Positions 45,651-56,293 of a DNA stretch of 64,000 nt are shown here, in pieces. Under the pieces are notes generated by a model that did not search any database, was not told where the DNA came from, and worked only from the letters and a program-made list of their open reading frames with translations. Each line of letters begins with the position of its first letter. Within the stretch, counting starts at the first letter, position 1. The translations under genes were made by a program, and so were the position numbers. The DNA lies in the NCBI GenBank assembly GCA_039707465.1, contig CM077643.1, positions 247,904,919 to 247,968,918 on the forward strand, given 5' to 3'. This DNA comes from Rhabdophis nuchalis (Eukaryota; Chordata; Lepidosauria; Squamata; Natricidae).

Positions 45651-47939
45651 GAACCAGTTAGCTAAAAACACTCAAGGAAATAACAAGGACTTCTTTAAGT
45701 ACATTAGAAGTAAGAACCCAACTGGGAAGGCCATTGGACCAATAAATGACAATGGAAGGCAAGGGATTATTAAGAAGGAAACAGAGATTGCAGAGAGACT
45801 CAATGAATTCTTTGCTTCAGTTTTCACTGAAGAAGACAGAGATCACATGCCCAAAACAGAGCCTATCTTCGTAGGGAGGGAAACTGAGGAATTAACCCAG
45901 ATAGAAATAACCAGGGAGGAGGTCCTTGCATGTCTTGTTAAATTAAACACTAACAAATCACCAGGACCAGATGGCATCCATCCACGAGTTTTCAAGGAAC
46001 TTGAAGATGAAATTGCTGATGTCCTTGCCAAAATATATAATCTTTCCCTCAAATCAGGCCTTGTGCTGGATGACTGGAAGGTAGCGAATATAACACCAAT
46101 CTTCAAAAAAGGATCCAGAGGTGATCCAGGAAATTACCGACTTGTCAGCTTGACAAGTGTCCCAGGTAAAGTGATGGAAACCATCTTAAAAGATAAAATT
46201 AATAGGTACGTAGAAGAGAAGGCACTGCTGAAGGAGAGCCAACATGGCTTTTGCAAGGGCAAATCATGCCTCACTAATCTGCTGGAATTTTTTGAGAGTG
46301 TCAACAAGCACGTGGACAAGGGAGATCCAGTTGACATTGTTTATCTGGACTTTCAGAAGGCCTTTGACAACGTTCCTCACCAAAGGCTCTTAAATAAACT
46401 TGCCAGTCATGGAATAAAGGGACAGGCCTTGTCCTTACTTTACTTTAATTTACTTTAATTCAACTTATTAACCGCCACCTCTCCCCGAAGGGACTCGGAG
46501 CAGTGCATAGGAAATATAAAAAACACAATATATCACAATAAATTACATAAATATTTAAAACTATATTAAACTAACTCCTATGCTAAAATCTTCCCATAAA
46601 AATTATCATAAAACCCAATATAAAAATTTCTCTAATAACTAAGGCTAAGTATAGTAGGTTAGGCCAGGCCGGCCTGTTGGAAAAGGTAAGTTTTTAATTG
46701 CTGGCGGAAGGAGCGGAGGTCCGTGATGGATCTAAGTTCGGGGGGTAGGTCGTTCCAGAGAGTAGGGCCCGCCACAGAGAAGGCCCTTCCCCTGGGCGTC
46801 ACCCGCTGGCATTGCCTAGTGGATGGCACCCGGAGAAGTCCCTCTCTGTGGGAACGAATCGGCCGAAGGGATGTGTGGGGTAGGATGCGATCCCGCAGAT
46901 CGCATCCTAGTTCTGGATTAGCAACTGGCTAAGGGACAGGAAACAGAGAGTAGCATTAAATGGACACTTCTCCAGGTGGAGGGAGGTAAAGACTGGGGTC
47001 CCCCAAGGTTCAGTACTGGGACCACTGCTTTTCAATCTTTTCATAAATGATCTAGAAGTAGGAGTAAACAGCAAGGTAGCCAAATTCGGCGATGACACTA
47101 AATTATACAGGGTAGTAAAAACTGAGAGAGAGTGTGAGGAGCTCCAGAGGGATCTCTTGACACTGGGGGAGTGGGCAAACCAGTGGCAAATGAGCTTCAA
47201 CATTAGTAAGTGCAGAGTGATGCATGTTGGGGCAAAAGCCCCCAACTATATCTATAAACTGATGGGGTCTGATCTCCTTGCAACTAACCAGGAAAGGGAC
47301 CTTGGTGTCCTGGTGGACAGCTCAATGAAGGTGTCAAACTAGTGTGCCGCAGCAGTGAAAAAAGCAAACTCATTGCTAGGGATCATTAGGAAGGGTATAG
47401 AAAATAATTCAGCAAGTGTCATTTTGCCTCTTTATAAATCTATGGTGAGGCCCCATCTGGAGTATTGTGTACAGTTCTGGTTACCATACCTTCAGAAGGA
47501 TATTATGGAAATGGAAAAGGTGCAGAGGAGGGCAACCAGAATGATTAGGTGGCTGGAACACCTCCCTTACCATCTGAGGCTGCAACGGCTGGGCCTCTTC
47601 ACTCTAGAACGACGGCGCCTGAGAGATGACCTGATTGAAGTCTATAAAATCATGCACGGTGTGGACAAAGTAGAAAAGGAAAAACTGTTTTTCCTATCGC
47701 ACAACACTAGAACTAGGGGGCACTCCATGAAACTTTTGGAAGCTAGACCTCAAACAAATAAGAGGAAGTACTTTTTCGCCCAGAGGATCACTGGTCTATG
47801 GAACTCCTTGCCAGAAGAAGTGGTGACAGCTGTCAGCCTTGACACCTTTAAGAAAGGATTAAACGGGTTCATGGAGATCAAGGGTATCCATGGCTATCAT
47901 TATGGATGCCTAAGGACACCCTCCGGGATGGAGAGATAG
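45650..47939 (+). pseudogene. CR1-group ORF2 reverse transcriptase, broken
   Basis: Part one (to 46434) covers the RT fingers: N-K-S-P-G-P-D-G-I-H-P, F-K-K-G-S-R-G-D-P-G-N-Y-R and D-I-V-Y-L-D-F-Q-K-A-F-D (catalytic motif A). Part two, open from 46911, has G-V-P-Q-G-S-V-L-G-P-L-L-F and then F-G-D-D-T-K-L where the family has F-A-D-D. It ends in the thumb blocks L-Y-K-S-M-V-R-P-H-L-E-Y and V-Q-R-R-A-T. A TAG at 47340-47342 is the only stop within part two. The N-terminal endonuclease is missing. In life the protein nicks target DNA and copies CR1 RNA. Here the insertion, the stop and the altered catalytic box make it inactive. Confidence 0.85.
46435..46910 (-). mobile_element. L2-group LINE 3' end nested in the CR1 LINE
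   Basis: It is the same 3' end as 23760-24140, 5'-truncated at about 46899. At its 5' junction, ggatgcgatc (46892-46901 region) is followed after 5 bases by its exact complement gatcgcatcc, a foldback of element sequence. The 3' side is a TTTAATTTACTTTAA-type tail at about 46440-46460. Confidence 0.8.
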
Positions 47940-48102
47940 GCAGGATATTTCTAAATGCCATTTGCAGGGAATCATAAGCAGGTGAAGACATCTGCTTGGG
48001 AAGACCCTGAAGCAAATGGGGAGCCACTGTGGGAGACAGAATGCTGGACTGGATGGGCTGTGGCCTGTTCCAGCAAGGCTGTTCTTATGACAAATAAAGG
48101 GC

Positions 48103-48240
48103 CCAGCCAAAAACTGAAAGATCCTGAGTCTTGCCTTAGTCATGCCTTAGTTACAAAGCCAGCCGGGGGACCTTGGGCCAGCTCCTTTCTCTCAGCCCTG
48201 GGAAGAAGGCCAAGACAAACCATTTCCAAACTACTTGCAT
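48103..48240 (+). mobile_element. tRNA-derived SINE copy, degraded
   Basis: agtcatgccttagttacaaa, 'agccggggga' and 'tttctctcagccctggga' match the body of the 28595 family. The head is unclear. Confidence 0.5.
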
Positions 48241-49824
48241 AATATCAGCTTCCTGCCACCAGAGGCATTTGCCCATGTAACTTGCCAAAGTCTATCAGGA
48301 AAGAAAGCTTTCTTTTTTTTCTCCTCCCAGAATCTGATGCTACTTGGGCTTCTAGTGGCACCTCTGCAATTGCATTGATCGTATTCTCTGCTCCCAGGCC
48401 CTTAAAGTACTGCTTCTGCCAGTATGTGCTCCCTCTGCTTGTCTTGGAAATTGATGATCAACCTGAGGGTGAAGGAAAAATTGGCAGGGGAGTATAATTG
48501 CTGCTGAAATGCCCAACTGGTAGAAGGCACTGAGAGTAACATCTAAGAAGTACTGTTGAGAATATTTATGATCAGCCTACTTAACACCTTCCCAAAATCT
48601 GAAGCTGTACTTGGCTATTCAGTTCCTTTCCTCCCAGAATCTTCTTTTATCTGTTGCAAGAAATGTCCTCCTGGGTTCAGTTCCAAGAGGGAAAAAGACA
48701 CTGGAAACATGGAGATTGCTTTGAAAGATGGGTTAATGGTGGACAGGATCACATGGCATGAGCTCCTGAACAGAAAACGGGGACCACATGCTTCCAGATG
48801 TTGGGTGAAGAAGAAAAAGAAGCAGAGATGCTTTAAGTCCCTGGTTTTATGCCCTCTCTGGCCTTTGACCTTGAGTTTGTATTCTGATTGGTTGTCCGAC
48901 TCTCATGGGGCCATGCAGGGGCAACTCTGCAGGCTGTGCTTTGAGTTCAAGCGTGGTTGAGCATAGACTCTTCCCAAGTGCCTTGTGTTGAGATGGGTAA
49001 AGGGCTAATACTTTCATGCCTTAATCTCTCGAGGGGGACCTTTGTTATGTAGAATAGATTGGCTCAGGCCTTTTAATGGCCCATTGACAAAGGTGGGGGC
49101 TATTAAGAGGGAGTCTGTCTCCTGCCTAAAACATGTTTCTCCATTTCTTATCCAGAGAAATATAATATTCTGTCTTTTCAATATTTCCCAGTATAATTCA
49201 TTTTTCTAGGAGAAGGGTGGGTGCTAACTTCCTACACATCAAAACCTGTTTCCTCCTGGAGGTACCAAAACAACATTTTTTTCTCTAATGGTCTAGTGTA
49301 GACCAATGATTTTATTTTATTTTATTTTGATTCCTCTGCTTTTAGAAATTCATTGCAGTGACTTTTTTTTAGCAATAAATAGAAAAAAGCTATATACATT
49401 TTCATGAACAGTTTTTGAAGCTACTCTTTTTCTTTTTCTTTCTTCCCCCTTCCTTTCTCCTTTGATATTATGTCTAGCAATTTAAACAACTGCTAGCCAG
49501 TCTCAGATCACTTCCCCTTTTCTCCTTTTTACTAAGATCCCGGGAGTTATATTGGCATCAAAGCTCTACACAGCCTTGAATAAAAAATGGCTAGTTGAAT
49601 AAGCAGAATTGGTAAACACATATCTCTGTTGGTTTTAGTGGATTATTGAAAAGAATTTGGTAACCTTAACTCTGATATCCTACTTGGAGATTTGGATCAT
49701 TCGTGAAAGCTGCTTTATCATGTCAACTAACTCTTTTGGCCAGAGCAAGTAAACCTGAAACCCCACTAGAAGAGTAGGTTCTTCAAGGGTCCATTTTGTC
49801 CTCTAGATTCTAAAATCTAGAATC
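48241..49824. other. Unassigned non-coding DNA
   Basis: A 134-codon frame at 48556-48960 has no known domain and a low-complexity K-run. 48880-49120 contains an inverted CCAAT-like gattggttg and could be old LTR sequence, but no ends are visible. Confidence 0.35.
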
Positions 49825-50055
49825 CTCTAGATCAGTGGTTTAGAGATGCTTAAGCCCCACCTAAGCATCTCTAAAATCCTGATGCCTCCCTGTGACATAT
49901 AGTTCTTATTTTACTCAAAAAGTGAACTCTACTCATGAGGAGGAAGCCTAAAAGGCCATTAACTTGGTTTAAACAAGGTTCAAATTGCCCCTATTAAAAA
50001 TCAAATTGCCCCTTTGTGGGGCCTGGGCCCCACATTGGGAACCACTGCTCTAGAT
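49825..50055. mobile_element. Complete hAT MITE, 215 bp
   Basis: The element spans 49833-50047, with ends cagtggtttagagatg and ttgggaaccactg. The duplication ctctagat is perfect (49825-49832 and 50048-50055). The 32 bases before it hold further CTAGAT/CTAGA motifs. Confidence 0.9.
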
Positions 50056-50539
50056 TAAGAGACTATATTCGTTTGAAAACCATTGATTGAATTCACGGTT
50101 AGAAGTACAGTCTGCAGAAGCTGGTGTTCTGGTGAGGGCGTCCTCATTTTGAAGCACCAGTGATGGTCATTGAGTGGTCTTGGATCTAACACTGCTTCTG
50201 AAAAACCAGATGGTCAGCGCAGACAGGACTCCTATTGCTTAGTTTTGCCTGGTACCTCAGATGCACTTATGTAGGGGTCACCTCTGTGAAGTATTTGGAA
50301 ATTATAGCTGGTTCAAAGTATAGTATCTTTTGCAAAACAAGACTCTTGCCCAACCTTACTTAGTGGACCTGTACCAAATTTGAAGCTCGCGTACAAAGGT
50401 CAACACTTCTTGCTTGTACTTAAGAACACTTGAAGTAACTAAGGGCATAGCAAAGAAAGAAGGCAAATATTTCTTGTTCCCTCTACAAGGAATCAGCAGA
50501 AAAGAATTTCTTTCCTTATAATGACAGTGGGCAATAAAT
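50056..50539. other. Unassigned non-coding DNA
   Basis: Nothing recognised. Confidence 0.4.
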
Positions 50540-51190
50540 GACAGCCAATTTAGTCTAGTGCAGTGAGGGCAAACCTTTTTGGCACCAAGTAGCCAAACCG
50601 GAATATGCGTGCATGCACAAGCCAGAGCAATGTTAACGCAAAAACCAGCTGGCCAGCGCATGCATGTCTATTTTTTGGCTGGTTTGGGCCTTTTTCAAGC
50701 TGTTTTGTGGGCTATTTTCAGGCCATTTTTCAGGCTGGAAAAATGAAAAATGGGCTGAAATGCCCCACAAAACAGCCTGGAAATAGCCTGGAAAACAGCC
50801 TGAAAATGACCCAAAAAGCGGCTCAAAAATGGCCTGAAAAACAGCCTGTTTTTTGGCTGCTTTTGGCCGTTTTTCAGCCTGGCGCACATATGCACCAGAA
50901 ATCAGAAGAACAGCTGGCGATGGTGTGCGTGCCCACAGAGAGGGCACTGTGTGCCATAGGTTCGCCATCATGGGTCTAGTGGTTAAGACACTAAGCTAGA
51001 AAGCAGGAGACTGGGAGTTCTAGCCCAGCTTTAGGCACAAAGGTTGGCTGGGTGACTCTGGGCCGCTCACTCTCCCTCAGCCCAGTTCCCCTCACAGGAT
51101 TGTTGTTGTGTGGAAAATAGGAGGTGAAAAGAGTATTATGTATGTTTGCTGCCTTGAATTATTTATAAAGATAATAAAGGTGATATAAAA
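50540..51190 (+). mobile_element. tRNA-derived SINE split by a hAT MITE
   Basis: The head, agccaatttagtctagtg, is at 50543-50560. The SINE resumes at 50974 with gtctagtggttaagacact, 'ggagactgggagttctagcc' (B box), 'ggctgggtgactctgggccg' and an 'ataataaaggtgatataaa' tail. The best-preserved SINE of this family in the window. Confidence 0.8.
50553..50981. mobile_element. Complete hAT MITE, 413 bp, inside the SINE A box
   Basis: The element spans 50561-50973, starting cagtgagggcaaacc and ending aggttcgccatcatgg. The duplication gtctagtg is perfect (50553-50560 and 50974-50981). The interior 50670-50880 is built of self-complementary 'gcctggaaaa'/'ttttcaggc' phrases. A relative is at 55691-56043. 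Confidence 0.88.
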
Positions 51191-52367
51191 ATAAAGAAAA
51201 AAAAATAAAGAAAGTGATAAAAATAATTCCAATTTTGGGTGCCAATAGTGACTGTCTCTCACTCATGATTTCCATAAGTCTACTAAGGTTTTGGAATATA
51301 TGGAATTACTGCAAATTGTTTAGTTAGTTTTCATAACTGAAGTTTAATTCATTTTTGCATTTAATGCATCCATAATAGATTCATAGATGCGATTCATAGA
51401 TTGCTTTAGAAATGACTCTTCCGCATTGCGTCCCTCCTTAATAATATTTAGGCAAATTCTAAGGAACTTGTCAAAACCACCTATTGGTCAGGCAGGTGGC
51501 ATCTAAGAGGATTGCAAGAATGTTGGCTGGTTAGCTAATGGCTAGTCACAAAATTGTGGAAGATTTGTATCGTTCTTTTCCCATTCTTTTTTTTTTTAAT
51601 CCCTCCCTTTTAAAGCTCTTTGCCTGTTCTTGATGATTACATGCCCTGTGCTAGGAAGAATGTGGAGAGCCACCTAAATTGATCCATGCTGCTGGTCTTT
51701 TGGATAGAGAATGAATCAGCAGTATGGATGTGACTAAACTCGGTGTGGATGGCCTAAAGAGCTGGTGGGCAGCCAGCCATCTCTGAGATGACTCATGTGT
51801 GGGGGTGAGAAGGCTCTGAGCAAGCTTGCTTCCTTTACAAGCCATTACATGAACTTCTGCTCTTTCATGTTTATTGGGATTATGGCAAGGAATTGGGTCA
51901 CGAATGGAGGATAATACGTTACGCTTCAGTGCCAGAGAAGGAGGCTTTTTAAAAATGCCAGAATTTTAAACTGTTTCCTGCTCAAACTCTCACATGATAT
52001 GAAATCTGCCAATATAAACGGAATTAGAATCTCATAAATGTTGCTGGTGTATATTTTCCCCCCCGTCAAAAAGAAGCCAATCCTTCCTTTTCCCTAAAGA
52101 ATTTAATTGGCACTTCCCATCAGGGTTTCACATACTGGTTCTCCAGCTGGAGGTTTTTGCAACAAACATCTGTAGATTGCCAAGAAGTAAAAATTACTAC
52201 ACTCTTTATAAGGAGGGATAATCACTTTAATCATTTGGGTGCATGTCTCTCAGGTGAAGAGAGGCAAAAATCAGTATGTGTTTTATAAAGCACGTATCAC
52301 TTCAGAATTGAGGCCAAGGTGTGGGAATCATGCAAAGGAAAACAATATTTTTACATGTTTATAATTT
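51191..52367. other. Unassigned non-coding DNA
   Basis: Nothing recognised beyond a T11 run near 51586. Confidence 0.4.
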
Positions 52368-52746
52368 ACAGGCAGTCCTCGACTTATAACAGTTCATTTT
52401 GTGACTGTTCAAAGTTTCAACGGCACTGAAAAAAGTGACTTATGACCATTTTTCACACTCATGACCATTGCAGCATCCTCTGGGTCACAAGATGAAAATG
52501 GTTCATATTTATGACCGTTGCAGTGTCCCGGAGTCATCTAATCCCCTTTTGCAACCTTCTGACAAGCAAAGTCAATGGGGAAGCCAGATTCACTTAACAA
52601 CATTACTAACTTACCATCTGCAATGATTCACTTAACAACTGTGGCATGAAAGGTCGTAAAATGGGGCCAAACTCACTTAACAAATGTTTCACTTAGCGAT
52701 ATAAATTTTGGACCCAATTATGTTCGTAAGTTGAGGACTATCTGTA
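52368..52746. mobile_element. Complete Tc1/mariner-type MITE, 375 bp
   Basis: The element spans 52370-52744 between TA dinucleotides. Ends caggcagtcctcgacttata and taagttgaggactatctg are inverted repeats. It is the best copy of this family in the window. Confidence 0.85.
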
Positions 52747-52780
52747 CTGTGAGTGGAAATAACTCCTATGTATGTTATGT

Positions 52781-52781
<1 letters not shown>

Positions 52782-52817
<36 letters not shown>

Positions 52818-52888
52818 GTATAGATGTAGATATACACACACATACACATGTACGTGTGTGTTTATATGTAGGGGTGTGTGTGTGTGCC
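52782..52888 (+). repeat. (GT)n-rich microsatellite
   Basis: A pure GT run at 52782-52814 is followed by mixed GT/CA/TA repeats to about 52888. Confidence 0.9.
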
Positions 52889-53060
52889 GTGTTTCCCTGA
52901 AAATAAGACAGGGTCTTATTTTCTTTTGACCCCCGAAATAAACACTTGGCCTTATTTTCGAGGAGTTCTTAGTTTTTTTGAGGTGCAGGAGGCGGTGAGC
53001 ATGGCCACCTCATGGCTGCTGCTGTGTTGCAATATTTTCGGGGAGGGCTTATTGTGTAAT
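52889..53060. mobile_element. MITE-like repeat (TGTTTCCCCGAAAATAAGAC family)
   Basis: gtgtttccctgaaaataaga and 'cttattttcgagg' near 52950, then 'atattttcggggagggctta' near 53030, are partly inverted. I recall this phrase as a common amniote repeat. The superfamily is not determined. Confidence 0.5.
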
Positions 53061-53640
53061 TCGGTTTTTAGGTGGTCTTTGTCAGCTAGGCGTTTGGTTC
53101 TGGAGATGAGGGTCTTGGCTACAGAGTTGATCTGTGCAGGGTGGTGATGAGATTGTGCATTTAAGTAGCAGTTGGTGTGAGAGGGGTGATCCCATCGGTG
53201 CTCCTTCTATCTGTTTGTATCTTTGTCCATTATGGATGAAGTATATGTTGGTTAGGCAGTGGTTGGTCAGGTCCAGGATGTGCTTAAGGGGGTTGTATTT
53301 GTTCTGGATAGCTGTCAAGGCTTCTTTTATAGGCACTTGGGTGAAGAGGGATATGACATGGAAGCTCACAAGTAGGTCACTGGGTTTTAGGTTTTGTTCC
53401 TTTATTGTTTCTATGAAGTGGAATGAGTTTTGTACGTGTGAGGTGATGGATTCTGCGTAGAGTTGGAGTTGTTTGGTGAGGAACGCAAGATTCTGTAGGG
53501 GTGAGCCTATGGAGCTGACTATGGGTCTGAGTGGTGTTCCTTCTTTGTGTATTTTGGGGAGGCCATAGAGTTTGGGTCATCTGGATGATTTCTCTCTGGG
53601 GATGATTCTTTGCTGGAACTCTTCACTGATGGGAAAATGG
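53061..53640 (-). pseudogene. Penelope-like element reverse transcriptase fragment
   Basis: On the minus strand (53369 downward) it reads H-V-I-S-L-F-T-Q-V-P-I-K-E-A-L, then L-K-H-I-L-D-L-T-N-H-C-L and Q-I-E-G-A-P-M-G-S-P-L-S. This is the palm segment of Penelope-type RTs, including the conserved M-G-S-P-L-S block. Upstream, between about 53640 and 53380, the K-I-H-K-E-G-like block is in another frame, so at least one frameshift is present. Penelope-like elements form their own retroelement class with a GIY-YIG endonuclease. No endonuclease is seen here. Confidence 0.75.
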
Positions 53641-53880
53641 TAGATGATCCATCTACCAATCATGATGCAACTACACAGCCAATCAACCCACTTACAGCCA
53701 CAAAGCCAGCACTCCACACACGCCCACCAAGATTTATAGAAAGATGGCAGCTCAGACCACGCTTTACTGCCGAAACATTGCCAAGACCATCTCAATCTTA
53801 CATGGGAAAAGACCCGAATACAACAAGACCAGCATACAACAAGACCAGCATACAACAAGACCAGCACACCCATGAAAATC
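53641..53880 (-). other. Flank of the Penelope fragment with a 16-bp tandem repeat
   Basis: Three perfect copies of atacaacaagaccagc occupy 53818-53865. The surrounding sequence may be the upstream part of the Penelope ORF, but I cannot translate it into a recognisable domain. Confidence 0.5.
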
Positions 53881-54001
53881 TATGAAAACAAATACACCCC
53901 CCTATATATTAATATTCATAGACATCCCTGTTCTGTCCTCTGCATGTTTCAGGAAAAGAGTAGATAGATAACCTTTATTGTCATTTTTTCTGTGGGCACA
54001 T

Positions 54002-54150
54002 TGGCACACATTAAAAATGAAGTTCTGTTGCCTGTTCTCAAAAGAGTAGACATACACAACACACATATAGATATGATATATCTATATGCGTGTTGTGCAT
54101 GTCTACACTTTTGAGAACAGGCAACAGAATTTCATTTTTAATGTGTGCCA
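54002..54150. repeat. Near-contiguous inverted repeat, 73-bp arms
   Basis: Arms at 54002-54074 and 54078-54150 match at 69 of 73 positions, with a 3-base spacer (gat). Shared blocks are 'tggcacacattaaaaatgaa', 'ttctgttgcctgttctcaaa' and their complements. Sequence upstream (aacctttattgtcatttttt) belongs to the left side only. Confidence 0.92.
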
Positions 54151-54930
54151 TATGATATATCTATATGGCTGCAATAAATTAAGACTAGTAACCTAATAGC
54201 ACATTCCGCTATGAAGGAAACATTAGGCATGAGCAAAGAGCTGAGCATTTACAAGTCGAGATGGTCCATTCTCTTTCCAGCGACTACTACTTTGTGCACT
54301 TTGCCAAGAGTGCTTCCTAAAGAGTCCCTTCAGAGTAGCAACTCAAGATGCACAAAGAGCCATAATTACAGGGAAATGTCATCTTTTACTAGGCAGGTCC
54401 CCATGTCCTTTTCATTTTGGCACAGAAGAAAGGCGGGGTATCCTTGGCTATGACCATTTCGAAAGAAAGGAAGATATTCAGAAAGTGAACATACCGACAA
54501 TTCTTACAGATGCTACCTTTTGGAAGGTTACGATTTCAAAGAGACACGTTTTGCCAGGTTTCAAGGCAAGGCAAGGGGAGTGATAAATGTGAAGCAAAGG
54601 ACCATATTAATTGCAAGGATCACTGTTCCACACTGTTGAATGAATAAGCCGAGATTGTATTCTATCATCATCATCATCATTGTATTGTATAGTATCAGCA
54701 TCATTATTGAAACATATCCCCATCTGAATAGCAACATCCCTTCATAAGCTACTTGATCTTATTGCAGGGATTAATATGGATTCAGGTAGGTTATTAGTGC
54801 TGGGTAATTTTAATGTCCCCTCTCTGAGTTGGAGGTGGTGTGAGAATTCATTTCAAGAATTTGATTTCTTTGCCATGATTAGACCTTGGCAATTCTTCCA
54901 GTTCTACCCCTCTAAATACTTTATTTCATA
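54151..54930. other. Unassigned non-coding DNA
   Basis: A short (ATC)n at about 54664-54680 is the only structure. Confidence 0.4.
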
Positions 54931-55365
54931 CTAGCTGTTCCCGGCCATGCCTTGCTGTGGCCCAGTCTGGTTAAATTGCCAACCAATCTGTGTGTAGATT
55001 TACACCTGCACACACAAACACGTACACACACCGTATAACCCCTAACCTACAGTACCTACTTACTGTATTTCTCCCTCTATCTATCTTGAATCTTATGGAC
55101 AGAGTATTTTATGTCATAAAGGATGACATAATACCTGTGGCCCACTGCTCTCTCTGTATCCATCTACCTACCTTTTTTACAATTTTTTACATTTCCGTTG
55201 CGTGTACCTGGCACAGGTGTGACATCTACACAATCTATACATATCATTGGTGCCGTACTTGAAAGGAACGTTGTGTGAAAATTTGGAAGCGATCGGTGCA
55301 GTACTTTAGGAGATTACCTGTTTTGAACAAATTCATAGTTACATTTTTATTTATATAGATATAGA
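54931..55365 (-). mobile_element. Complete non-autonomous Helitron, 435 bp
   Basis: Read on the minus strand it starts TCTATATCTATATAAAT (55365 downward), with A before it. It ends 'gccacagcaaggcatggccg' plus ggaacagCTAG, with T after it (54931-54930). These are the Helitron hallmarks: 5' TC, a 3' hairpin, CTRR, and insertion between A and T with no duplication. The block near 55275-55320 ('aaaatttggaagcgatcggt') is the conserved subterminal region of vertebrate Helitrons. Confidence 0.85.
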
Positions 55366-55424
55366 TTATAAATCAAACCAAACATTTTTTATGGTCAACG
55401 ATTAGCATAAACAGAGGTGAAAGC

Positions 55425-55630
55425 ATCAAGAAAGAAACTAGGAGACTGTGACTTCTAGTCCTCCCTTAGACATGAAAGTTGGCGACCCTGGGCCACTCAT
55501 GCTCTCTCAACCCAATCACTTTACAGGGTGGTGGTTTTTGTGGGGAAAATAGGAAAAAGAAGGAGAATTATGTATGTTTGCTCCTTTGAGTTATTTATAT
55601 AAAATAATAAAGGTCGGGGGGAGGGATCTA
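55425..55630 (+). mobile_element. tRNA-derived SINE copy
   Basis: 'aaactaggagactgtgactt', 'ggcgaccctgggccactcat' and the 'ataataaaggtcgggggg' tail. It is the same family as 50540-51190. Confidence 0.7.
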
Positions 55631-55690
55631 AAAAAAATTGGAAGGACAAAATCCTCGAAATAATATAATTGTATCTGAATAACATATATC

Positions 55691-56043
55691 CACAATGGCG
55701 AACCTATTGCACGCTGCCAGAGGTGGCACGCAGAGCCCTCTCTGTGGGCATGCGTGCCAGCGCCAGCTGCTCTTCTGTTTTCCAGTGTGCACATGAGAGC
55801 CAGCTAGCTGGTCTTCATGGGTGTTTCTTGGGCCATTTTCAGGCCATTTTCCAGGCTGTTTTTTGGCCCGTTTTTGGCCTGGAAAACGGCCTGAAAATGG
55901 CTTGAAAAACAGCCAAAAAACGGCCAAAAAGCAGGCATGCGCATGCCGACCAGCTGGTCTTCAGGTTTACGATACTCTGGTGCATGTGCATGCATGCATG
56001 TTACGTTTTGGGCACTCGGTACCGAAAAGGTTCGCCATCACTG
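55691..56043. mobile_element. hAT MITE (CAGTGATGGCGAACC family)
   Basis: The left end is shortened (cacaatggcgaacctatt); the right end, aaggttcgccatcactg, is intact. The interior has 'gccattttcaggccattttc' repeats as in 50561-50973. Flanking octamers do not match. Confidence 0.7.
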
Positions 56044-56045
56044 AT

Positions 56046-56111
56046 GCATAGCATAGCATAGCATAGCATAACATAACATAACATAAAATAACATAACATA
56101 ACATAACATAG
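56046..56111 (+). repeat. (CATAG)n/(CATAA)n microsatellite
   Basis: Pentanucleotide array changing from CATAG to CATAA units, immediately after the hAT MITE end. Confidence 0.9.
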
Positions 56112-56293
56112 ATTGAGAAATAAATTTCCCTCTGTGCACTATTCTGAGGAAATGGGTTTAGGACTGCAGCCTTTCCCATGTGAGGTGCATCTACTGTATG
56201 TAAAAATTAAAAGAAGCAACTTTGTGACACTGAAATGTTTGCACAAATGAAGCCTACAGCTAAGCAAGTTGTCTAGCGTGTGGAATAAGGCAC
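56112..56293. other. Short unassigned spacer
   Basis: Nothing recognised. Confidence 0.4.

Larger units (their letters stand above)
45650..48092 (+). mobile_element. CR1-group LINE interrupted by an L2-group insertion
   Basis: The ORF2 coding remnant runs 45650-46434 and resumes at 46911 to 47939. The 3' UTR to 48092 contains 'gaatgctggactggatgggc' and 'tccagcaaggctgttcttat', the CR1/L3-type 3' end. 46441-46910 is a foreign L2-group piece on the other strand. It is the longest LINE in the window. Confidence 0.82.

Noticed and set aside
48556..48960. A 134-codon plus-strand frame
   Set aside because: No recognisable domain, a lysine run from a purine tract, and an LTR-like neighbourhood. I could not support a gene.
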